The notes beneath the pieces are model-generated. The model was not told the DNA's origin. It saw only the letters and a list, made by a program, of their open reading frames with translations, and did not search any database. Below are positions 44,781 to 54,350 of a DNA stretch of 64,000 nucleotides, one piece after another. The position numbers were made by a program, and so were the translations under genes. How positions within the stretch are numbered: the stretch's first letter is position 1; each line of letters begins with the position of its first letter. The DNA comes from Rhinopithecus roxellana (lineage: Eukaryota; Chordata; Mammalia; Primates; Cercopithecidae), in NCBI RefSeq assembly GCF_007565055.1, contig NC_044559.1, positions 43,036,522 through 43,100,521 of the forward strand, written 5' to 3'.

Positions 44781-44886
44781 CTGTGTGTGTGTGTGTATAT
44801 GTACATATACTGTCTCTGTCTATATATATATACTTGTACCCCTGAACTTAAAAGTTAAACGTATACATATATATGTGTGTGTGTGT
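44781..44886. repeat. (GT)n/(TA)n microsatellites around an L1 end scrap
   Basis: ctgtgtgtgtgtgtgtgtat at 44781-44800, tatatatatata at 44821-44832, then after a 29-bp L1 scrap tacatatatatgtgtgtgtg at 44864-44883. Alternating purine-pyrimidine runs here are likely length-variable. Confidence 0.85.
44832..44860 (+). mobile_element. 29-bp sense L1 3' end scrap
   Basis: acttgtacccctgaacttaa followed by aagttaaac is the last bases of a primate L1 3' UTR in sense. Its reverse complement recurs at 44887-44920 at the tail of the antisense L1, so the two L1 ends face each other across 26 bp of GT/TA repeat. Confidence 0.85.
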
Positions 44887-45212
44887 GTTTAACTTTTATT
44901 TTAAGTTCAGGAGTGCAAGTGCAGGTTTGTTACATAGGTAAACTTGTGTCATGGGGGTTTCTTGTACAGATTATTTCATTACCCAGGTATGAAGTCTAGT
45001 ATCCATTAGTTATTTTTTCAAATTCTCTCCTTCCTCCCACCCTCCACCCTCCGATAGGCTCAGTGTCTGTTGTTTCCCTCTATGTGTCCATGTGTTCTCA
45101 TTATTTAGCTCCCACTTATAAGTGAGAACATATATTTAGTTTTCTGTTCCTGTGTTAGTTTGTTAAGATTGATGGCCTCCAGCTGTATCCATGTCCCTGC
45201 AAAGGACATGAC
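44887..45212 (-). mobile_element. 5'-truncated primate-age L1 3' end, antisense
   Basis: The words gtttaacttttattttaagt, gtgcaggtttgttacatagg, ttcctcccaccctccaccct, ctatgtgtccatgtgttctc and catgtccctgcaaaggacat appear, then an abrupt stop at gacatga. About 326 bp. No usual A-tail target duplication could be identified because the tail side is GT repeat. Confidence 0.92.
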
Positions 45213-45462
45213 CTTGAAGAACCTGACACCTAAAGGGCCTCTTTTAAGCCTCAGACACACATTTTAATTCAATAAATGTTTTCATTGATAATAGCCTGTC
45301 ACTATCACCCAAACAGAAAATTTGTGGATCTTCAGCTCCCCCTAACTGATCCTCTCATCATTCTCGTATTTTCGGTTTCTCTTGCGATGTGCAAGGAAGT
45401 ACCATCTATAAACTAAGCCCGACGCCATAATCCCTAAATACTCCCTACCTCACTCCCTCCAT

Positions 45463-45617
45463 AATTTCTTTCTTTCTTCTTTCTTTCTTTCTTTCTTTCT
45501 TCTTTCTTTCTTTTTTTTCTTTCTTCTTTCTTCTTTCTTTCTTCTTTCTTTTTCTTTCTCTCTTCTCTCTTTCTCTCTCTCTTTCTTTCTTTCTCTCTCT
45601 CTCTTTCTTTTTTTTTT
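45463..45617. repeat. Pyrimidine microsatellite (TTTC)n/(TCTC)n, about 155 bp
   Basis: Almost pure C/T from ataattt-ctttcttt to the T-run before gacagtg. It is built of ttct, tttc and tc units in blocks. It abuts the tail of an antisense Alu monomer, so it probably grew from that poly-A tail. The lysine/arginine/glutamate-only minus-strand frame is translated repeat. A polypurine strand of this kind can form triplex DNA. Confidence 0.95.
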
Positions 45618-45733
45618 GACAGTGTCTCTCTATGTTGCCTAGTCTGGTCTCAAAACTGCTCGCCTCAAGCAATCCTCCCACCTTGTACTACCAAAGTGTT
45701 AGGATTCCAGGTGTGAGCCCCACACTGGCCCTT
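45618..45733 (-). mobile_element. Free left Alu monomer-like fragment, antisense
   Basis: gacagtgtctctctatgttg, tggtctcaaaactgctcgcc, caagcaatcctcccacctt and attccaggtgtgagccccac form one Alu left arm. No second arm follows. Confidence 0.85.
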
Positions 45734-46269
45734 CAGGTGTGTTTCATAAAATCCATGCCAAGGTGGCAGGATGTGCATTCATAAGAGGCTCTTAGTTGCC
45801 TCTTGTTGAGGTGTGATGATTATGTACATAAATGTTATTCTACTTTTAATTAAACTATGGCCTTATTAAAATGGGAGGTAGAAAATCCTGATCAGTTCCA
45901 TTTCAAGATACAATATACCTATAAGGTAGAAAAAAAGCATGTGGAAAGAGTAGGAATCAGATAGAATTTAGAGATGAGATCTCTGGCCTCCCATACCCCC
46001 ATTAATCTGCCTTCTCCGAGGTGTCAGAATGAATGGAGACAGGGAAATGAAACCTACAATTTCAACAAAATGAAGGAGACATCTAAAGATTTGATATTCA
46101 TTTTCAATAAATGGTTTCAAGGGTAACTTGTGAGCTTTTAGGAATCATGTGACCACCAGGCACAGGCATGTGCACAGGTTACTGCATTTGCTGTTGTTTT
46201 TGATAGGATGGCTACAGAGGTGAATCAGGCAGGAAGGTCAATTGCATCCTTCTTTCCTTGCTTGCTTTT
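45734..46269. other. Non-repeat DNA, no gene seen
   Basis: Unique sequence with a possible fragment of older repeat. Nothing supported. Confidence 0.4.
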
Positions 46270-46430
46270 TAAATTTTTTCGACAATTATTTATTGAGTGC
46301 CTACTACTGCCAGGCACTGTACCAGGTGCCAGAGATATGGCAGTAAACAAAACAGGTAACACCCTATGTCCTTTGGGAGGTTGCAGTCAAATGAAGGACT
46401 TAAGTATTGCATACCTCACTTCAATAAGGT
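46270..46430 (-). mobile_element. L2 3' end, antisense
   Basis: The words tatttattgagtgcctacta, ctgccaggcactgtaccagg and gccagagatatggcagtaaa are a well-preserved L2 tail, followed by ccctatgtcctttgggaggt. Confidence 0.9.
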
Positions 46431-46599
46431 GTTAGACCAGGCCTCCCGTGGAATCCCTGGAACAAGATGGAGACACCACAAGTTGATTTATAACCATATT
46501 GGAGGAGAGATGATTCATGGACTGGGTGGGTGAGGCCTCTGGAGGTGTGCCAAGGGCTCTGAACCATTTCATCTAGGGTATTGGATAAGAGCAATGTGC

Positions 46600-46849
46600 C
46601 CCAGCCATACCTAGCTTCACGCAGCTCCTTGAAGATACAAAGCTCCTCTCATCTCAGAGTTTTGCACATGTTCTTTCCCCTGCCTGTACCATGACTTGCA
46701 CCCCACTCATCTATGTGCCTTCCATTTGCCCAACCCCTGATTGTCCTTCAAATGTCAGGTTATGTGTTACTTTCTCTGGCAAACTTCCCCTGAGCCCTCA
46801 GGTCTGTGTTAAGTGTCCCTGCTGAATGTCTGCCTGTGTTGTTTTAAAA
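46600..46849 (+). mobile_element. L2 3' part, plus strand
   Basis: The words gttttgcacatgttctttcc, cctgcctgtaccatgacttg, ttgtccttcaaatgtcaggt and ctctggcaaacttcccctga follow L2 (tttgcacatgctgttccctctgcctgg..tccttcaa..tcaggg aagcc). Confidence 0.8.
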
Positions 46850-46877
46850 GACCTGTCTTCAAGTTCAGAAATTCTTT

Positions 46878-47143
46878 TTTTTTTTTTTTTTTGAGATAGT
46901 GGTGCAATCTCAGCTCACTGCAAGCTCTGCCTCCTGGGTTCATGCCATTCTCCTGCCTCAGCCTCCCAAGTAGCTGGGACTATGGGAGCCCACCACCACG
47001 CCTGGCTAATTTTTTGTAGTTTTTAGTAGAGACAGGGTTTCACTGCGTTAGCCAGGATGATCTTGATCTCCTGACCTTGGGATCAGCCCGCCTTGGCCTC
47101 CCAAAGTACTGGGATTACAGGTGTGAACCACCATGCCCGGCCC
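46878..47143 (-). mobile_element. AluY-like element inside L1 ORF1, antisense
   Basis: A T-run, then gagatagtggtgcaatctca (about 45 bp missing after gagat), agccaggatgatcttgatct and gtgtgaaccaccatgcccgg. A perfect 17-bp target-site duplication, aagttcagaaattcttt, lies at 46861-46877 and 47144-47160. Confidence 0.95.
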
Positions 47144-47160
47144 AAGTTCAGAAATTCTTT

Positions 47161-47302
47161 CTTTTGCTTGATCTAATCTGTTGTTGGAGCCCTCAATTGT
47201 GTTTTTCATCTTGTTCATTAAATTCTTCAGCTCTAGGATTTCAGGTTTTTTTTTTTTTTTTTTTTTAGTGATATCTATCTCTTTGTTGAATTTCTCATTC
47301 AA
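47161..47302 (-). pseudogene. L1 ORF1p coiled-coil fragment broken by an Alu
   Basis: The minus frame reads residues of the ORF1p coiled coil (PEILELKNLMNKMKNTIEG, then NNRLDQAKERISEL) and passes straight into Alu-encoded residues after the target-site duplication. A lysine run encoded by a T22 tract (47247-47268) precedes PEILEL. No intact ORF1p remains. Confidence 0.88.
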
Positions 47303-48849
47303 ATCATGAGTTGTTTTCCTGATTTTGTTGATTTATCTATCTGTATTCTCTTATATCTCACTGTGTTTCCTTAAGATTATTATTTTGAGTTCCTTTTCTG
47401 GCATTTGTATATTTCCTCATGTTTGGGGTCTGTTACTGGAGAATTATTGTGTTCTTTTGGAGGTGTCATATTTTCTTGCTTTTTCCTGTTTGATATGTTA
47501 CATGATTTCTACATATCTGGTGGGACAGTCACCTCTTCTAATTTTATAGGGTAGGGAAAGACTTATTCATAGACCTTGGGATGTCAGTATGGTGGGGTGT
47601 GTGGGTTATTCATAGGCCTTGGTTCTAGGTGGATGCAGTAGTGTAGTCTCCATACGGTTTCTTAAGCTGTGATCCATGCTAGTGACATTTGTGAGTATCT
47701 CAGGGGCCTAGGCTGAGAGAGTTTATGGTGATCATGGTGCAGCTTTTCTGGGGGTGGAATCACCAGGCTGTTACTCAGATTGGGGCCATGTGCATGCACA
47801 CAGTGGGTAGGTCAATTAGGGGTCTGGCTTGCTGAGATAGGGGACATGGAACTGTTATTCTGGCTGGGACATGGGTGGTTGTGTAGTTGCTAGGCCAGCC
47901 TGGGGTGTGTTTGCTGGGGGTGGCCTATGGGGCTGTTTCTCAGGCCCTGAGCATGGGTGTGTAGCTGCTTTGCCAGCCTGGTGGCATGTTAGCTTTTTGG
48001 TGGTTCAAGGACCTCTCCCTCTCAGAGGAGGGTTTGGCTGGCTCAAGGATGGGTTCACCCTGGCCAGGAGTGCCAGACTGTTCTTCCAGCTGTAAGTCCA
48101 GGCAGTGGGGGGTTGGTTTCCCTGCTGAACAAGACCAGAGTCATAGCTGATCCTGGGCTCAGGCTCCATGCAGTTGAGGTAGTGTCATTCAGCCACTCGT
48201 GTGGGCTTCTGTGAATGAAGATGGAGCCCCAGTGCTGGATAGGTGCAGTGGCTACTTATCCCCAGGGGAGGGCACACTTCAGACTTCAGGACTTAAGAGA
48301 GTGCTGTGCTGCAGCAGCTTGGCTCACAGTGAGTGAGTGTGAGGTGGGGAGTGCACATTTTGTGCTCCTAATCTGGAGCAACGCAGCTGCATTAATTCTT
48401 GGCAATGCTCCAAATTGTACTCAGGGCTTGCAAGGACTGTGGGATTCTCCTATAGTAAGGACTGCAGGTATTTGTGGTGGCAACAGGGGCTGGTGGGGTC
48501 CTTCTACTTACCTTTTCTCTGCAAAGGAAGTCCCTCCTGTCTCCTGGCTGATCTGATCCAGTTGCTGTTGGAAAGATGGGGCTGCAGAGGCCAGGTTCTT
48601 TCATGCTGCCCTCTTGGGGGTGAGAGGTGCAGTGAAGATGGAGTTGCAGAGGCCAGGTGCCTCCATGCTGCCCCCCTGGGCTTTCAATCACCACAGCGTC
48701 TCTTTACTTCCCTGCTGCACTTCAGCCCTCTCCCTTTGACACTCCAGTCAAATCTTAGCTTTTATTCATTGCCTTGGTTTTTTCTTGTGGGGGTTTCAGG
48801 AGTGGGAAAAGCATCAGGCATCTCTAATCAGCCATCTTGCTCCTCCCTT

Positions 48850-49599
48850 GTTTCTGAATCATTGTTCTCTGCTGGTTTTCTTCCTAGGTCTTTGGTCATC
48901 CATCTCAACCTCATTCTCTCAGGAACAGTGTCCACCGTCAATTGGCATTTGTTGGTGGACTCCTAAGCATCAATTATCCTTTCTCCTCTCATCAGCTTTA
49001 ATTTCCTAGAAGGATTCTTGTGGTTCAGGAGAAGCTGATGCCACCCCATGTTCTGAGGGTGAAGCCTGTGGCCTGGATTAGGCCAATCAGCACATTTCAT
49101 GCCCCTGGCCAGGGTAACTGCTTCATAGGTGGGCATCCATTAAGTCAATTCAAATGAAAGGAAGCTCTGGACTTGTGCTGGGCCAGAGATCCTCCCTTTT
49201 TTGAGGAAGGATGTAGCTCTAGAAGCCATGTTTAAGATGAAGACTACATGGGCATGGTGGTGTGTGCTTGTAATCCCAGACACTTGGGAGGCTGAGGTGG
49301 GAGGATTGCTTGAGGCCACTTGTTTGAGACCAGCCTGGGCAACATAGTGAGACTTTGTCTCAAAGAAAAAGAGAAAAAGATGAGGACTACACTCAGGAAA
49401 GCTAAGTAGAGAAATGGAGCGAAAATGGGTTACTGCAGACATGGCTACATCCTTGATCAATTCTTGGCCCAGTCAGAGATTATCTCCAGACTTTCCAACT
49501 TCATAAATTTATTTTATTGTGTGGGTTGACTATTGTGTTACTTGCAACCAAAAGCATCCTTACTGACACGCATTTTCTTCCCATCCCTTGGGGGTTGCT
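48850..49599. other. Mostly unclassified DNA, possible ancient LTR remnant
   Basis: Outside the Alu monomer, words such as gattaggccaatcagcacat, tgtgttacttgcaaccaaaa and gcatccttactgacac look like an old LTR or MaLR-age repeat in plus orientation. I cannot name it. Confidence 0.35.
49249..49376 (+). mobile_element. Free left Alu monomer (FLAM) with target-site duplication
   Basis: One arm only: gggcatggtggtgtgtgctt, gggaggattgcttgaggcca, cagcctgggcaacatagtga and a tail of gaaaaag units. The target duplication aagatgaagactaca (49234-49248) against aagatgaggactaca (49377-49391) shows it inserted as a monomer, so it is a fossil of the pre-dimer Alu stage. Confidence 0.93.
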
Positions 49600-50480
49600 G
49601 CTCTGCAGAGGGTTATCTTTGGCTCTTTTCTTCTCACTTCCATACTTGCCCCAGGCACTTTGGTTTTCTTCTATGACTTAATTTTCCTTTGTATGTCTCC
49701 AGCTCATGCATCTCTCTTGCATTCTCTATCTGTAGAACTGGATGCCTGCTGGACATTTCCACCTGGATATCTGGGTAGCACCACAATCCTAATATGTCCC
49801 AAGATGAGCAGAACTCATCTTCACCTTGTAAGCTGCTTTTCCTCTTCTCTCTTTTGTTTGTTGATTGGCATTGCCATCATCCTGGTTTCCCTAGCTAAAG
49901 CCCAGGCAAGTTCTTGTCCTCTCTTTCTCTCTCACTTCTCCCCCCGCCCATCAACTTATTCACTCATTCTGGTTAATACTTTCCCCCTAGTTAACTCTCA
50001 AAAGGATCTACCATTATCCATGGTCACTGCTATTGCTCTGGTCATAGCACCACCATACCAATATGAACCCTGTCAACACCCCTATCTCTAATCTTGCCCA
50101 CTCAAGAGCCAGAGGGATCCTTCCAAAATAAGGTCCCTCCTTTGCTTAAAATCTTTAGTGACTCTTTACCATCCAGAAAATCAGCAATGCACCTCATAAT
50201 GTGGCCCAGACCCAGCTCAGGGTTTCCTTCCCACTTCTCCTCCCATATCCTGGCTCTATTTACAATTCACAGTGTTATAAGTCATCCCTGCTCTCCGTGA
50301 CATCTGCACCTGGGTCTTTGCATGTGCTGTGCCCTTTTCCTGAAATGTCCTCCCTCACCTCCTTTCCTTTTATCTTCTTGGGTGTCTTCTGTTTGACCTT
50401 CAGGACTCAGCTTAGGGGGCTACTTTCTTCTGGAGGCATCTACAGATCCCTGCTCCAAACCCATACCAGCTGATATCAGC
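49600..50480 (+). mobile_element. L2 ORF2 C-terminal region, plus strand, about 880 bp
   Basis: The order tggacatttccacctggata, agcagaactcatcttcacct, gtcactgctattgctctggt, gggatccttccaaaataagg, tgcttaaaatctttagtgac, cataatgtggcccagaccca, ggtctttgcatgtgctgtgc and cctgaaatgtcctccctcac tracks the L2 consensus. The 167-codon frame here is L2-derived without an intact reverse-transcriptase domain. Confidence 0.85.
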
Positions 50481-51222
50481 TCAGACTGGCTTATAGTGGT
50501 ATGTGAGAGCCAATACTGGGCATCTCTTTCCAGCTCCAAGTTCAGTGATCTCACCTTGATAGTTCAAAATCAGAATAGTGGAAGATTTACACCACCGAAA
50601 TCTGCAAATGCTACAAATCAGGGTGTTTTTGTTTGTTGATTTGGTTTTTCCCAGAGAGGCAGTTTACCAGCACACCAGTGGGCATAATTGTCTGTTAATT
50701 TTCCTACATCCCTCTCTAACTAAGACCCTTCGGGGGCAGCCTCAGCAGCCCATCCACCCTCTGCCCCCAGTCTCTGCACAGTGCTTGACCTATAGTATGA
50801 TGCAGGAGTTCAGGATGAACTCTCCTCTTTCCCTGCTAGTTTACCACACAGAAGCTAAAAGCTGCTATTTTCTTCCTCCAGATTCTGAAGACCTGGAAGT
50901 CATTTCTGAGAAAATATTATATTCTAACAGTCTGAGGTCTTTTGGTGTTCCCTATGGTGGAATTTTATCTGTTGGTGCATTCCGTTCCAATTGCCATTAG
51001 CATGGTCCAGTTTTCCAAAGGAGATATATTTCCATTCATTTTAATTTAGAGTAAACACTACCATCCTCGGGGATGTGCACCTTGAGCAAAAACAAAGGGA
51101 GTTAACAGAAAGGATATTAATTAAACACTTTAAGGGGCAAACTTACCACCTAAAACGTGTTTAACTAATAAATTATTTAATAAATTCAGCTTATTTGCTA
51201 AAATAATTTGAAATCCTGGTTT
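50481..51222. other. Unclassified DNA, possible old LTR scrap
   Basis: At 50495-50570, ggtatgtgagagccaatact and ctccaagttcagtgatctca recall an ancient repeat. The 140-codon plus frame at 50578-51000 shows no domain I recognise. I do not call a gene. Confidence 0.35.
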
Positions 51223-51234
51223 AAAGACTCTCAA

Positions 51235-51484
51235 AACTCCCTTGGGAGGCTGAGATGGGTGGATCACCTGAGGTCAGGAGTTCGAGACCAGCCTGCCCAA
51301 CATGGTGAAACCCTGTCTCTACTAAATATACAAAAAATTAGCTGGGCATGGTGGCAGGCACTTGCAATCTCAGCTACTTGGGAGGCTGAGGCAGGAGAAT
51401 CACTTGAACCCTTGAGGCAGAGATTGTAGAGAGCCGAGATCTCAGCCTGGAAGACAAGAGTGAAACGCCATAAAAAAAAAAAAA
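51235..51484 (+). mobile_element. 5'-truncated AluS
   Basis: It begins at Alu position about 30 with aactcccttgggaggctga, carries gatcacctgaggtcaggagt and gagaatcacttgaaccct, lacks some of the last arm, and ends in 16 A. A perfect 12-bp duplication, aaagactctcaa, at 51223-51234 and 51485-51496 shows the copy was already truncated when it inserted. Confidence 0.93.
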
Positions 51485-51496
51485 AAAGACTCTCAA

Positions 51497-52060
51497 GACT
51501 ATAAATTGGATAGTTACCTATTTATTGAGCACATACTATGTGCCAACAGTACTAGGGGCAGCAGATTTAATTTAATAAGACATAATCTTTTCTCAAGGGA
51601 ACTTATGGTCTAGTCTAAGAGGCAACACACATAAGCATCTGCTATTTAAGAGAGTGGCAAGCGCTTATAAAGGAGCTCCCTGTAAATGAAGTTCAGGGAG
51701 GCTGTGAACGTTATTTCACTCAGCATATATTTGTTGAATGCCCCTCGTGTATCGGGCTCAATGCTGGGCTCCAGGGATCTGGTACTGGACTCACAGCTGA
51801 GAGAAGAGGCAGGGAAGTAAATAATTACAGAACACACTGATCAATACTTTAATAGAGGTACAGATTCAGTGCTCTGAGAAGTAACTATAGTAAGGTTCCT
51901 GGAAATCAAGGAAGGCCTCTCAGGGGAGGTGACCTTAGACTTCTGGTCTGAATAGATATCTGGGAAAGGTGCTACCATAAAACAACCACAGGAAAGAGAG
52001 AGGAGAGAAGAAAGAACCTTCTAAGTGAGTAAGCAGCAGACACAGAGTATGGAGGGAAGC
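51497..52060 (-). mobile_element. L2 3' region, antisense
   Basis: The words ctatttattgagcacatact, atgtgccaacagtactaggg, gaatgcccctcgtgtatcgg, ggcctctcaggggaggtgac and gtgagtaagcagcagacac follow antisense L2, possibly two overlapping or duplicated copies, because a tail-like motif occurs at both 51518 and 51722. Confidence 0.75.
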
Positions 52061-52187
52061 CTGCACGTGGAATGTGGGAACTGTGCTGGCCTTGGGGGCA
52101 GTGGCTATGCTGCCTAGAAGACGTTCTGATGGGCTCCTTTCCCCAAGATGCCCAGGAGGTACAGCCTTGGAAGCCCCCATGTTTCTG

Positions 52188-52235
<48 letters not shown>
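52188..52235. repeat. (CAT)16 perfect microsatellite
   Basis: Forty-eight bases of uninterrupted cat units. Depending on frame it reads as 16 histidines, methionines or isoleucines (aspartates and others on the minus strand). All four long frames over it are repeat artefacts. A pure 16-unit array is likely length-polymorphic. Confidence 0.97.
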
Positions 52236-52236
<1 letters not shown>

Positions 52237-52746
52237 GGCCAGAGAGAGAATCTCCAGGGGGATTTTGTGAATCCATGTTCCACTGATCTCAACTGGAATA
52301 ACTTTTGCTCTTGGTGCTTTGGATGGGCCACCTGGGATTTGTCTGGCTGTGTGTACCACCCGTGATTTTACACATCCATCGATTAAACCAAAGATGCAGA
52401 TACAAAGTCAAGAGCCAGGGCGTGTTGGGTGGATTTGTGACACTCTCTGGAGGACTCTGGGTACTTAAATGAATGAATGAATAGATTTTGTTCAAGACAT
52501 AAATATAATCTTTTCATCAGTGACAGCTATGCCTAGAATCTCTCACCAATGTGGGCTGGCTAGCTATTGAGCTGAATTGTTTTTGGAGAAACTTGCTGAG
52601 ATATCAGAGGGTACCAGGGCAGCTTTGGGGCCTGGGAGGCTGGCTTGCTCACATGAACCCAAGGCTGGTGCTCTGGGCAGTAGATGGACAGGGCGGTGGG
52701 GAAAACTGACTCAATTTTAAGCCAAAGGTGAGTATAGTCTGAGCCT

Positions 52747-52865
52747 GTTTCATCAACAAATATTTATTCAGAACCTACTACATGCCAAGTTCTGATCCAG
52801 GTTCTGATGATACAAAGGTCATTAAGACATGACCCAGCCCCCAAGGCACTTGCTATCTAAATGGC
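52747..52865 (-). mobile_element. L2 3' end, antisense
   Basis: The words caacaaatatttattcagaa, cctactacatgccaagttct and gacccagcccccaaggca match the antisense L2 tail. Confidence 0.85.
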
Positions 52866-52884
52866 TACAATAATATGTAATATT

Positions 52885-53110
52885 GGAGGTCCTGGGCTCT
52901 GAAACCATGCTCTTCCAAGTTCAAATCCTGGCCTGTCATTTACTGTGTGATCTTAGGTTAATTACTGAACCTTTCTGTGTTCCAGTTTCTTCAGCTGCAA
53001 AGCAGGGACAATGATGGTAGGTTTGCTATGAGCATTAAATGAACTAATGTGTATGAACATCTTGGCACAGGGCCTGTTTTGTAGCTAGTACTCACTAAGG
53101 GTCTAACGTT
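52885..53110 (+). mobile_element. MIR SINE, nearly complete
   Basis: The words tcctgggctctgaaaccatg, caagttcaaatcctggcctg, actgtgtgatcttaggttaa, ttccagtttcttcagctgca and ttggcacagggcctg form one of the clearest MIRs here, with both halves present. Confidence 0.9.
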
Positions 53111-53384
53111 ATTTCTATCTCAAGAGATAGAAGCCCCTGGGAGTCCTAAGAGCTGTGATAGTGGTAAGAAGCTGAGGCGCCATGAGGAGGAAGTGGTTAA
53201 GTAATTCTGTATGTCATTCACTCCTCATTAGCCTTTTTTCAGATGTGTTGATCTCTACACCTTGAGGGTGGGACTGTGCTCTCTGCTTTTCTGCTTGGGC
53301 ACAGGTAGGTCATAGGAACTGCCTGTTTGCTTATTGGTGGAGACCAATTTATTTCAGTTCAGTTACCATCACATATTTCCTGAC

Positions 53385-53480
53385 AGTCCATACGTTTGTT
53401 CATCAAATGTTAGTGTGTCCTTCAGTGTCCCAGGCACTGGGGATGTTGAGATGAACTTTGTTTCACCTTTGATCTTCTTA
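53385..53480 (-). mobile_element. L2 tail fragment, antisense
   Basis: tgttcatcaaatgttagtgt, cagtgtcccaggcactgggg and gttgagatgaactttg fit the L2 3' end. Confidence 0.65.
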
Positions 53481-53574
53481 TGTTTAGTACAGGACCAAGA
53501 CTTGACAACAAACTGCTATAATGCAGGCTCATGACTGCTGTGGCTGTCTCTGGGTACCAACAGCCCCAGCTATA

Positions 53575-53720
53575 ACAGCTACTACTTATTATATTATGTG
53601 CTTACTGCGTGTCAGGCACTGTTCTGGGTGCTTCATGGGCATGACTTCATTTTATCTGCACAGAAACCCTAGGATGTGGGTACCACAATGATCCCCATTT
53701 TACACCCAGGGAGTCTGAGG
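53575..53720 (-). mobile_element. MIR/L2-tail type fragment, antisense
   Basis: The words gtgcttactgcgtgtcaggc, actgttctgggtgcttcatg, cacagaaaccctaggatgtg and gatccccattttacacccag fit an antisense MIR (or its L2-like 3' end). Confidence 0.8.
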
Positions 53721-53839
53721 AGCTTGCTCTGGCCTGCACCTCCTTCCTGCCCTGGGTTCTGTTCCTCAGATCCTGTGGCTTGGGCAACAGCAACACTTAG
53801 CCAGAACAACTGTATTTTGAAACACTCGTAATAATTTCC

Positions 53840-54350
53840 TGTTACCAAAAGAATGTGTGCTCACTGTAAAAAATAAACCAATACAATAGCAAGTGATGTA
53901 AAAAAATGAACTCTCTTATCTCCTCCTACTTTTCTTACTCCTCAGTGATAACCAGTGGAATAATGTGGTCTGTACCTTAGAGATTTTTTTCTGTGCGTTA
54001 CAGGTGGGCACATACATCCATATCATAGATGTGTTTACAGATGCTATTTTAAAATGGATTTACTTCTTTCAAAATGTGAGTGTGCTACATATACATCCCA
54101 TAGTGATTCCATGGAAATTCATTGTACTTTACCTACTTTTTTATTGATATTTTAGATTGTTGACGGTGTTGTTTTTCTTTTTTTGCTATAACAACAAATG
54201 CTTCAATTAACTTTTTTGTATACTCTTATAAGTTTTTTCTAAGATAAATTTCTAGAAGTGAAATTCCTAGATTGAAAGGTATGTTTATTTCAAATTTTGT
54301 TTGATGTTGTCAAATATCCTTCCAAAAAGTTAGCACCAATTAATGCTAAT
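53840..54350 (-). mobile_element. Old L1 3' UTR, antisense
   Basis: The words gataaccagtggaataatgt, tgtttacagatgctatttta, aacttttttgtatactctta, ttctaagataaatttctaga, agtgaaattcctagattgaa and tcaaatatccttccaaaaag are the antisense 3' region of an L1M element. Confidence 0.8.

Larger units (their letters stand above)
46850..48849 (-). mobile_element. L1 5' UTR plus start of ORF1, antisense, 3' part lost
   Basis: The right end gccatcttgctcctccc (48829-48845) is the reverse of the L1 start (gggaggagcaagatggc). Moving left comes GC-rich 5' UTR, then ORF1-type words gtgttcttttggaggtgtca, gagaattattgtgttctttt, gatatctatctctttgttga and gcttgatctaatctgttgtt, stopping near 46850. Two 41-bp-apart blocks gctgcagaggccagg/gttgcagaggccagg occur in the 5' UTR. 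ORF2 and the 3' end are missing, the reverse of the usual truncation. Confidence 0.85.

Noticed and set aside
45445..45681. 78-codon Lys/Arg/Glu-rich minus-strand frame
   Set aside because: It is the polypurine strand of the pyrimidine microsatellite read through into an Alu monomer.
48415..48966. 183-codon plus-strand frame, the longest in the window
   Set aside because: It runs antisense through the L1 5' UTR, has no recognised domain, and crosses the L1 boundary.
49588..50091. 167-codon plus-strand frame
   Set aside because: It lies on L2 sequence without an intact reverse-transcriptase domain, so it is an L2 relic.
52072..52365. Long frames with poly-His, poly-Met, poly-Ile or poly-Asp
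   Set aside because: They are translations of the (CAT)16 microsatellite. No domain or coding context is present outside the repeat.
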